10,894 bases of DNA from contig JANXQE010000531.1 in NCBI GenBank assembly GCA_025356925.1, forward strand, positions 1 to 10,894, read 5' to 3'. Within the stretch, counting starts at the first letter, position 1; each line of letters starts with the position of its first letter. The translations under genes were made by a program, and so were the position numbers. Source of the DNA: Limisphaerales bacterium. Its GTDB lineage: Bacteria > Verrucomicrobiota > Verrucomicrobiia > Limisphaerales > UBA8199. The notes below the pieces were generated by a model. The model saw nothing but the letters and a program-made list of their open reading frames with translations. It did no database searches and was not told the DNA's origin. This document shows positions 1 to 6,785 of this stretch, one piece after another.

Positions 1-1680
1 CCGGAAAGCGGCACCGGGACCGTTTCGTTGTTGGGCGTGGAATACCTGCACTTGAAAACCGCAGGGGGCAGCGACTTATACCTCACAAACTTTGGACGCC
101 CGTTTTGGCAAAATCTGTTGCCGCAAAACTGGTACGCCCCCGAATGGTTTGAGGCTAAGCGAGAACGGCTCGAGGGAACCAGCACGGTCTATAAGGTGCC
201 AACTCGTTGTGTCAATCGAACCACGCTGAACCTGGTCGTGAAATGGTCCCGAGTCGGGGAGGTAGTGCCGCTGGACACCCTGACCTTCAACAAGTTCATG
301 CATGCCGAGTTCAACAGTCCCTTCGAAGAGTTCGCCTTGGTAATGGAGCTCCGGAAAGGGTTGACAGGTCCGGCGGGCATTCGCATCCGCACTCAGCGGC
401 CGCTGGGCATCTTCGTGCCGACTGAGCGCCTCGAGCTGTGGCAAACGGGTCGTTCAGAGGAAAAAATCCGGACTAAAATTGCGCGCCATCCCGGTGTGGA
501 AATCGATATCCTGCGCCGCTACGTCGTGCTGTACGGTTGGATCGACGGCCTGGATGCGGTCAAAACCGCCGACAATTCCACGTTCGATACCACCGGCCGA
601 ACGGAGTTTCTGGCGCGCACGACCAGTCTGGTGACGCACGAGCTGGCGCAAAAAGGCTATCGGGTCATCGATATGAAGCCGGCGCACGTCATTCTCCGCC
701 TTCGCCACCATGGCCAGCTCCTGCGGGAAAGAAACGGCCAGCTCGCTTATGCGCTGGTGGATTATGAACTGCTCGAACGCACCCCGGAGCACGAACTGGC
801 CGTCCGCAGCGCAAACCGGCAAATCTATCTCAAACACACCGCCCGGCGGTTCGATGTCAACGCGGGGCAGAGCCTGCCGGCGCATCTCCAGGCCACGAAC
901 ATCCTGGGCGTGGATTACATCTTCGGGCATGCTGAGAGCACGGGCGGGCTGCTTTGGGTTGTCGGTCGCGACCCGGATCTTTTCAATTATTTCCTGCCCG
1001 AACGCTGGCGGCGCACGCCCAACCAGCGCTTGTCGTCTCGCAACTCGGTATTCAAGACTTGCACGAAGGACAACATTAACCTGGTGTGGAAAGTGTCACG
1101 AATGGGGGACCGGCCATGGATCTCGAATCCGGCCGCCCACGCCGCTGCCGCGCGTGAGTACGGGTTCAATAGCGCTTTCGAAGAATTTACCTTCGCGCTT
1201 GAATTGACCCGTTGCGGAGTGAAGACGGTTTATCCCCGGGCAATTTACATGACGGGCACCCAGGGTGCGCCTTACCGCGCGGCACCTGAGCAACGGCGCT
1301 ACTCGGAACTGGCGCAGCTCTGCACCGCCGACGGTGAGCCCGTCATACGCAAGGATTGCGATTATATCACTATCTGGGGAAACTGGAACGGGTCCGATGA
1401 GCTCCTGGCATCACAAGACGGGGCCTATTTTTCGACCAAGAATGCCCGGCACGCCTGCGCCCGAAAAATCATTTCAACTGAAGTCCTCGAGGAGCTGATG
1501 CAGCGCAAGGCGGCCAAGCTGGAGAGCTGCGGCCTGGAAGATCTCAATCCCAAACCCGACCATTTGCTCTTGTGTTTTGATTGCCATAATCACGTGGTAC
1601 TCGACGAATCGGGCTTGCCCGAAGTCAGGCTGTGCAACCTCGAACTGGTCCGGCGGAACAGCCCAAAGGCTTCCAGCTAG
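1..1680 (+). CDS. Tandem protein-kinase-like protein (two-unit internal duplication), probably 5'-partial
   Basis: I do not recognise a named family. The frame is open to the window edge; the first possible start is TTG at 28 with only a weak GGGA ahead, so the true start probably lies outside. Numbering from that TTG (550 residues), residues 2-250 and 293-543 are diverged copies of one unit. Shared landmarks are LGV[ED]Y, LPxxW, a strand ending NLVxKxSRxG, FNSxFEEF, and a late motif followed by a hydrophobic strand. They match kinase landmarks: beta3 Lys (K72; K355), helix C Glu (E100/E101; E385/E386), catalytic loop (D215-M-K-P-A-H; N507-P-K-P-D-H) and DFG position (D245-Y-E; N537-L-E). Copy 1 could bind or transfer phosphate; copy 2 lacks both Asp and looks like a pseudokinase. 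Only about 10 residues follow the last motif, so the usual helical C-lobe is missing. No signal peptide or membrane segment is seen. The duplication is visible directly; the kinase fold is inferred from motif order, and function is unknown. Confidence 0.8.
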   Translation, partial: PESGTGTVSLLGVEYLHLKTAGGSDLYLTNFGRPFWQNLLPQNWYAPEWFEAKRERLEGTSTVYKVPTRCVNRTTLNLVVKWSRVGEVVPLDTLTFNKFMHAEFNSPFEEFALVMELRKGLTGPAGIRIRTQRPLGIFVPTERLELWQTGRSEEKIRTKIARHPGVEIDILRRYVVLYGWIDGLDAVKTADNSTFDTTGRTEFLARTTSLVTHELAQKGYRVIDMKPAHVILRLRHHGQLLRERNGQLAYALVDYELLERTPEHELAVRSANRQIYLKHTARRFDVNAGQSLPAHLQATNILGVDYIFGHAESTGGLLWVVGRDPDLFNYFLPERWRRTPNQRLSSRNSVFKTCTKDNINLVWKVSRMGDRPWISNPAAHAAAAREYGFNSAFEEFTFALELTRCGVKTVYPRAIYMTGTQGAPYRAAPEQRRYSELAQLCTADGEPVIRKDCDYITIWGNWNGSDELLASQDGAYFSTKNARHACARKIISTEVLEELMQRKAAKLESCGLEDLNPKPDHLLLCFDCHNHVVLDESGLPEVRLCNLELVRRNSPKASS

Positions 1681-1704
1681 ACCAGGCCAGTGTCAACCCG
1701 GGGT

Positions 1705-4023
1705 TTACGCCATGCCGCTCAAGCGGCGGACGGACCACTCGACCGTCAACAGGAGCAGAATCAGACCCAACCACCACCACCGATCCCAGAGGGGAGTATG
1801 CCGGTATTCGAGGTTCACCGGAGGCGGGGTGCCAAAGACGGTGGAAAGTTGCACGGAGGATTTGTCCGACAACGAGAACATCTTGCCGCCAGAAATACGG
1901 GCGAGATTGGCCAGAAGCTCTGGTTTCGCACGCAAGTCGGCCATTTCGCGATCGCCCGATTCACAAACCAACAACTGGCGATCGTCTCCCAATTTTTGGC
2001 CCTTGAAGGTTGCCGTTGCGCTCACTGTGAAGCTGCCATCGCAGGGCGGGAGCAAATCGGCCTCGTATGCTTGACTGACACGATCATAGGCAGCCTTTAA
2101 AACCACGTTCGTTTGGCCGGTGGTCGATAGGCACAACGAAACGTCCGCCGCATCGACAGTTCCTAAATCGCTGCCCCGGACCTTGATGCTCGCAGTAACC
2201 TTCTCCCCAATCGAGCAGTAGCTTTCCGCCAATTCGAGCACAACCGGGCTATTGGTTTTCCCGATTCTTCCCGCGGCGAGCCAGCGGACGGCATTGACCC
2301 AAAACTGACGATAGTAGCGCGAGTCACAATTGCGCTCCGTAAGCGGCAAGGCCGGATTGATGGGTTCACCCCACGTCGTCTCAAAATCTTTTCCCCAGGA
2401 TCGCGTGGTGTCGGAGGTAAAGGCCATACTGCGGCCCTTCCCGACATTCTGCACGGCTAAGAGCAGGCGCGGGCCATATCGGTTACGTGCCTCCGCATCG
2501 ACGCCCAGCACCGTCGCCCCTGGCTTGGCGCGATCGACGAGGTTGCAGCCATAAAGCACCGGAAACTTCTCGGTCCAGATCTGTTGCGTCTCCTCCGGGG
2601 TCGCGCCAATCGCCATCACTGGATGGGCCAGGGCTGCGGTCGGGGCCTGAAAAGTAATTGGCCGAGCCTGGGAGTCGTTATCTTGTTCCATCGCCACGGG
2701 AATGACACGGTCAAGGATCGTGCGGTGATAACCCCCTTTGCCAAAGGCGGAATTCCCACCGATCATCACAAAACCACCGCCGAACTCCTCGACGAGCCGG
2801 GCCATGTTCTGGAGTTGCTCCCCGCTGAATGAATCGGTGCGGATGTCGCTATGGATCACTACATCGTAGTTCAACAACTCCACCATCGTCCGCGGAAAGC
2901 CTTTCGTCGGGTGTTCGACCGGATAGATTCGTTCGCCGGTTTCCGGGTCGGCATCGACGGTATTAAGGAACTGGCCCTTTGAACCAAATTGGCGGTAGAG
3001 AGTTTTCACCTTAATGTTCGCGTCGGACTCCAGGGCATCCTTCAGATATTTCCATTCGGGCATCGGGCTGCTGGGCTGCTGCGGCGTGCCTTCCATGTAA
3101 ATAACCCGAATGGTCGGATCCAGCACCTCGAGCCCGAACATCCGGCGGTTGTTGCTGGCGAGCCATTCCCCGTTTTGAACCGGAATCCTGACTTCGTAGA
3201 CCTGAAAACCCCGTTCCCGCGGTGTAAAACCCAACTCAATCCGCTGAGGTCCATCCTTCAGTTTGATTTGCTGGGAAGCCACCACCTGGTTTGCATGCAG
3301 GATCTGCACGGGGACGGCCACCCCAGCATAACCCGCCGCACGGATCAACACCCCGATCCTCGTGGGAGCCTGGTTGGGCACGGCCCGTTTGACTTGCACA
3401 TTTTCCAGGATGATGTCCTGCACATCATTGGTCGTACCCACGGTCAATGTGTGAATCGGCACGCCCTTGCGATGGTATAGACGCGCGATCGTTTCCGGAT
3501 CGCGGCGCACGTTTTCGATTCCATCGGAGCAGACCACCACCCCGACTAAGGGATCATCCCGTGGCATAGCCAGCAACGCCTGCAGCGCATCGCCCAACCC
3601 TGTGGCATCTCCGGTGGCCGCCGCGGAGTCGACGGCAGGCAAAGGAGCCAGTGTCTGATTGAACGTGTAGTAATCGATCCCAACGTCCGCCGGCGCGGCC
3701 CTGGCGAAATCATTTTGCAGCCAGTGTTTCACCGCCGGGAGCCGTCCTCCCGGGATGTCCTTGATACCCATGCTCCGCGATGTGTCCAGCAGCACGGCCA
3801 GGCGTGATTTCTGTTGGTGCTTGATTGCATCGATCCATTCCGGGTCGAGCAGGCACAGCACCAGGCCAGTGATAATGATCCAGCGCAACGCAGCCAGCCC
3901 AAGCCGCAACCCGCGGTTTGCACGGCCCTTGGCCCAGGTATAGCTGAGCACAACTGCAGCCGCGGATAAAGTCGCGCTGGCCACCAGCCACTTCAACTCG
4001 GGCATGTAGGTGAACCGGATCAT
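1705..4023 (-). CDS. Membrane VWA protein with GATase-like (cysteine-less) domain
   Basis: Starting at ATG 4021-4023 gives 772 residues. Two membrane segments come first (about 13-28 and 44-59), then a VWA domain whose MIDAS reads D80-T-S-R-S, with a Thr at about 141 and a later SD (D167). A long beta-rich region follows, then a class I glutamine-amidotransferase-like segment at about 390-440 with EEFGGGFVMIGG followed by FGKGGY. The turn that carries the nucleophile Cys in active amidotransferases has none here. The protein ends with a membrane helix and a basic tail (about 748-772), so most of it probably lies outside the cytoplasm. Similar proteins sit beside MoxR/DUF58 genes in planctomycetes and verrucomicrobia, usually annotated as membrane or glutamine amidotransferase proteins of unknown role. 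The frame continues to an ATG at 4126-4128, but the extra 35 residues are mostly encoded by a 7-bp repeat and are F/G-rich, so I reject that start. ATG 4003-4005 is also possible. No candidate has a good Shine-Dalgarno. This is the last gene of the minus-strand cluster. Confidence 0.85.
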   Translation of the reverse strand: MIRFTYMPELKWLVASATLSAAAVVLSYTWAKGRANRGLRLGLAALRWIIITGLVLCLLDPEWIDAIKHQQKSRLAVLLDTSRSMGIKDIPGGRLPAVKHWLQNDFARAAPADVGIDYYTFNQTLAPLPAVDSAAATGDATGLGDALQALLAMPRDDPLVGVVVCSDGIENVRRDPETIARLYHRKGVPIHTLTVGTTNDVQDIILENVQVKRAVPNQAPTRIGVLIRAAGYAGVAVPVQILHANQVVASQQIKLKDGPQRIELGFTPRERGFQVYEVRIPVQNGEWLASNNRRMFGLEVLDPTIRVIYMEGTPQQPSSPMPEWKYLKDALESDANIKVKTLYRQFGSKGQFLNTVDADPETGERIYPVEHPTKGFPRTMVELLNYDVVIHSDIRTDSFSGEQLQNMARLVEEFGGGFVMIGGNSAFGKGGYHRTILDRVIPVAMEQDNDSQARPITFQAPTAALAHPVMAIGATPEETQQIWTEKFPVLYGCNLVDRAKPGATVLGVDAEARNRYGPRLLLAVQNVGKGRSMAFTSDTTRSWGKDFETTWGEPINPALPLTERNCDSRYYRQFWVNAVRWLAAGRIGKTNSPVVLELAESYCSIGEKVTASIKVRGSDLGTVDAADVSLCLSTTGQTNVVLKAAYDRVSQAYEADLLPPCDGSFTVSATATFKGQKLGDDRQLLVCESGDREMADLRAKPELLANLARISGGKMFSLSDKSSVQLSTVFGTPPPVNLEYRHTPLWDRWWWLGLILLLLTVEWSVRRLSGMA

Positions 4024-4026
4024 CTG

Positions 4027-4087
4027 ACCGAAATCCGAAGGCCGAAGGCCGAAGGCCGAAAGAAATCCGAAAACCCGAAACCCGAAA
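4027..4087. repeat. Degenerate 7-bp tandem repeat (NCCGAAR)
   Basis: About eight heptamers of the form [A/T/G/C]CCGAA[A/G] run nearly head to tail. Units start at 4027, 4034, 4041, 4048 and 4055, then after a 4-base slip at 4066, and after one more base at 4074 and 4081. The GCCGAAG units are the most regular. On the transcribed minus strand this is TTCGG-rich, and each GGCCTTCGGCC could fold into a small 4-bp stem with a 3-base loop. It ends three bases before the preferred start codon of the downstream gene, so it would form that gene's 5' leader. Confidence 0.85.
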
Positions 4088-4119
4088 CCTGGTCTGAATT
4101 CCGTCGCAAGCTGGGGGAT

Positions 4120-4134
4120 CGTTGACATACAACG
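4120..4134. repeat. Short inverted repeat, 5-bp arms with 5-base loop
   Basis: CGTTG (4120-4124) and CAACG (4130-4134) are perfect inverted arms around ACATA. The loop holds the minus-strand ATG at 4126-4128, the most upstream possible start of the GATase-like VWA gene. The structure is too short to be called a terminator and is not followed by a T-run on either strand. It could be chance. Confidence 0.35.
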
Positions 4135-4182
4135 TTAATCAAATTCTTAATCATAGCCCTAATCTTAATCGAACTCGTATCC
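4135..4182. repeat. Degenerate 6-bp periodic repeat (TTAATC-like)
   Basis: Eight hexamers stay in register from 4135: TTAATC, AAATTC, TTAATC, ATAGCC, CTAATC, TTAATC, GAACTC, GTATCC. On the minus strand they read GATTAA, GATTAG, GAGTTC and similar. Three units are identical and a fourth differs at one base. The repeat lies just downstream of the DUF4175-like stop codon. It is more AT-rich than the neighbouring genes. It resembles, from memory only, degenerate hexameric intergenic repeats of verrucomicrobial genomes. Confidence 0.65.
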
Positions 4183-4195
4183 CCCATCCTCTCCC

Positions 4196-6760
4196 CTACT
4201 CAGCGTGAGACAGCCGCTTCAGGTACTCCCCGATGAGTGCGTCGTACTCCTTGGGAGAATCTTCGTGGGCAAAGTCACTGGGCGCAGGTTGGTTTTTGAG
4301 CAGACGCTCGAGTTGATCGACGACGTTACGCAGAGCCAGTTGACCTTGAAATCCGTGTTCGCCCGCCGCCGCGACACTGCCTGCAGCCATGGCCTGGCCC
4401 GCGGCGGCCATCTTGGCAGCCGCACGACCGGCGCCGCTGCCCGGGTTGTGGCCAAGTCGCTTGTCCTTGCCGGCCATCCGCTGCAACCGTTCGGCCAAAG
4501 CGGCAGCCTCCTTGCTCAATTCGTCTTCCTTCTGCGCGATCTGGGCTGGAGACTGCGGGGCTTGAGCCTGCGCATCAGCGGTTGAATCGCTTGGTTCATC
4601 GCCATTGCCTTGCTCCTGTCCCTGTCCCTGCCCTTGGCCTGAGCCCTTCGCCTGAGACTTGCTGGGCTGGGGTTTTGAATCCGAGTTGGCCGGGCTGGCC
4701 CCCGCCTGACCCCGGCCATCGCCGGGTTGGCCCGGGTGCCGCATTGCGATGTTCAAGCCCGATTGGGCCCGAGCGAGATCTTTGGCTTGGTTTAATGCAT
4801 CCTCGATTTCCTTGTTGTCCGGCTGTTCCTTGTTCTTCTGCTTGATGGCCTCCAAGACCACTTGCATCTTGGGGCTGGGCGGCGGTTTTTGACCAGCCGT
4901 GGGCGTGGTCGGCAGGTTCCCCAGCTCCGGCAGGAGCTTCACAACCTGGTACAGATGGGCGAGCGCGCTTTCCTCGGGTGATATTGCCCCCGAGCGCTGC
5001 TGTTTTTCGAGTTGAATACCCGCAACCTCCATGTCGGTGATGGCCGCATGCATCTCCGTCGCCGCTGCCTCGGCGTCCCCGCCCGAGATTGCGTCCAAGT
5101 ACATTCGCCCGAACTCCGCCGCATCTCGCTGCCGAACGGCCAGGTCCTTGAATTTCTCCTCTGGAGAAGCGGAGGCCAAGGCGGTCGTATCGGCGACGAT
5201 CTGTTTTTGAATCACCAGCAGATTGACCTTTTGGCTCTGACCCTGGGCCAACGATTTGCCGGCTTCCTCGTCAGTAATCTCGATGAAATAGACCGGGGAT
5301 CGACCGATGCCCGGCCCGTCCAGGGTATTATTATCGGAAGCCTCGGCGTGATACGCCACTAACTCATAATCCTTGAGACCCATCGTGGAGAGGTCCAATT
5401 CAGCCTTGGCGAGGACCTCCCCATTAGGCCCCGGCTCACGCTCGGCGTCGACGGTTTGCTGCGCGCCGCCAAGTTTGTTGAAAACCAATTTGATTTGCTC
5501 CACGCCGAAGTCGTCCGAAACGGAGATCTTCACCAGGACCTTATTGGTGGACGACGAGCGAATGTCCTTACCTGGATCGGAGATTTCAACCTTGGGCGGA
5601 TTGTCCGGCAGGGCCTTGATGTGATAGGGCTTTTCATTCACGCCCGTATGCCCTTTTGCATCTGCCAGCTCGATCCAGTAGTCCACGTCCTTGGCGATCG
5701 GCACGTTCCCGCTCCAGGTTCCATCCGGGTTGCCCGTTAGGGCACGCTCCGGCCCGCTTGAAAAGCGTAGCCTGGCCTGCTTCAGCCCAACCGAAGGCTG
5801 GATCCGAATCTCCGCCGTGCTGGCGCGTAACACGCTGATATCCGGCGATTTTTGCACAACCTCGCCTCGCTTGGTGTACGCCGGGTAGTTCAGCCGAACA
5901 TTGAAATCCTGAACTGTCGGTGGGATATACGTGGTGATTTTGTATTCGGGCGAAACGGCGTCGCTGCCCGCAACCCGATAGGTGAGGTCGGCTTGAAGAT
6001 TGGTCAAAGTATGAAGGTATATTCCCTGGGTGTCCCCGGTCAGTGCGGCGGTTTGCCAGTTCACCGCGTTCTTCTCGGACCAGGATAGGTGGGCCACTTT
6101 GGGCAGTCGGCCGGAGAAAATATTGGTGATCTCAACATTTCGCCCGATGGCCACTTCAGTGTTACCGGGCTTAACCTCCAAGGTTGTGTAATGGGCCTTG
6201 GAAAAGGGAACGGCGGTCCGCTCCAAAGCCGTCAGGCCGCCAGGCGCTGCCAGGACGAGAAACACCAGCGCCAGGAGGGTAATCGCCATCAACGCCGCGT
6301 ATCCAATGAGCTTGCCCGGAACGGGGATGGAATAACCGCCGAGCGCACGGGCAGTCTTGGCTTCCAGGGCTGCGGCCAGTTCGGGTTCATACTCGTGTTC
6401 CAACTTCCGTTCACCTGCCAGATATTCTGCGGCGGTTGAGACCTCGCACCCAAGTTCCGGTCGTCCCGACTCGATGACAAGCGCGCCTTGCTTCAGCCGG
6501 GTCGGCCGCCGATAGAACCGCACCAGACGGACGACACCAATGATGAGCAGTAGCGCCAGCCCCAACGACCCCGCAGTTCGCAGGAGCACCGGCATCATCA
6601 ACCAGTAATCCGCCACCGCCAGCCCTAGCATGGCCAGCAATGCCGCTTCCCCGACCATCATCGCCCAACCGAACCGGGTCGTTTTGTCCATGGCCTCGCA
6701 GGCTTGCGCCAACCGTTGCCTGGCCAGATTCGAAGGATCGTTCTCAGATGGCTCTTTCAT
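4196..6760 (-). CDS. DUF4175-like multi-pass membrane protein
   Basis: The protein has 854 residues from ATG 6758-6760. I chose this start because AAAGGAA lies seven bases upstream; an ATG 17 codons earlier would lie between the preceding gene's stop and this signal. A short soluble N-terminus with an RQRL motif leads into two adjacent membrane segments (about 33-50 and 60-80) and a third at about 152-172. A long beta-rich, Ig-like portion with a DDFGV motif follows. Next comes a helical region containing QKQIVADT, a pattern I associate with DUF4175-type proteins. A low-complexity Gln/Gly/Ser/Pro linker occupies about 690-740, and Ala-rich helices end the chain. The layout suggests a large domain outside the cytoplasm. 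No catalytic motif is visible, and the molecular role of this family is unknown. It starts 25 bases after the BatA-like gene, so it should be co-transcribed with it. The family call rests on layout and a few motifs. Confidence 0.75.
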   Translation of the reverse strand: MKEPSENDPSNLARQRLAQACEAMDKTTRFGWAMMVGEAALLAMLGLAVADYWLMMPVLLRTAGSLGLALLLIIGVVRLVRFYRRPTRLKQGALVIESGRPELGCEVSTAAEYLAGERKLEHEYEPELAAALEAKTARALGGYSIPVPGKLIGYAALMAITLLALVFLVLAAPGGLTALERTAVPFSKAHYTTLEVKPGNTEVAIGRNVEITNIFSGRLPKVAHLSWSEKNAVNWQTAALTGDTQGIYLHTLTNLQADLTYRVAGSDAVSPEYKITTYIPPTVQDFNVRLNYPAYTKRGEVVQKSPDISVLRASTAEIRIQPSVGLKQARLRFSSGPERALTGNPDGTWSGNVPIAKDVDYWIELADAKGHTGVNEKPYHIKALPDNPPKVEISDPGKDIRSSSTNKVLVKISVSDDFGVEQIKLVFNKLGGAQQTVDAEREPGPNGEVLAKAELDLSTMGLKDYELVAYHAEASDNNTLDGPGIGRSPVYFIEITDEEAGKSLAQGQSQKVNLLVIQKQIVADTTALASASPEEKFKDLAVRQRDAAEFGRMYLDAISGGDAEAAATEMHAAITDMEVAGIQLEKQQRSGAISPEESALAHLYQVVKLLPELGNLPTTPTAGQKPPPSPKMQVVLEAIKQKNKEQPDNKEIEDALNQAKDLARAQSGLNIAMRHPGQPGDGRGQAGASPANSDSKPQPSKSQAKGSGQGQGQGQEQGNGDEPSDSTADAQAQAPQSPAQIAQKEDELSKEAAALAERLQRMAGKDKRLGHNPGSGAGRAAAKMAAAGQAMAAGSVAAAGEHGFQGQLALRNVVDQLERLLKNQPAPSDFAHEDSPKEYDALIGEYLKRLSHAE

Positions 6761-6767
6761 GGCTAAA

Positions 6768-6774
6768 TTCCTTT
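6768..6774 (-). promoter_or_regulatory. Ribosome binding site deciding the DUF4175-like start
   Basis: The minus strand reads AAAGGAA here, seven bases before ATG 6758-6760. It is the clearest Shine-Dalgarno in the window. It selects this ATG over the in-frame ATG at 6809-6811, which lies inside the end of the preceding gene. Confidence 0.75.
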
Positions 6775-6785
6775 GTGTGATCTGG

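Noticed and set aside
1655..1674. Bulged hairpin near the end of the kinase-like gene (GGAA/TTCC and GCC/GGC arms) as a terminator
   Set aside because: It lies inside the coding sequence, has a 2-base bulge and is not followed by a T-run.
1695..1705. Inverted repeat AACCC/GGGTT in the 24-base convergent gap
   Set aside because: The arms are separated by one base, leaving at most a 3-bp stem with a usable loop, and there is no T-run.
1577..2100. Overlapping plus-strand open frames running from the kinase-like gene into the minus-strand gene
   Set aside because: Arg/Ser/Pro-rich, no recognisable domain or ribosome binding site, and antisense to a well-supported VWA gene. They are shadows.
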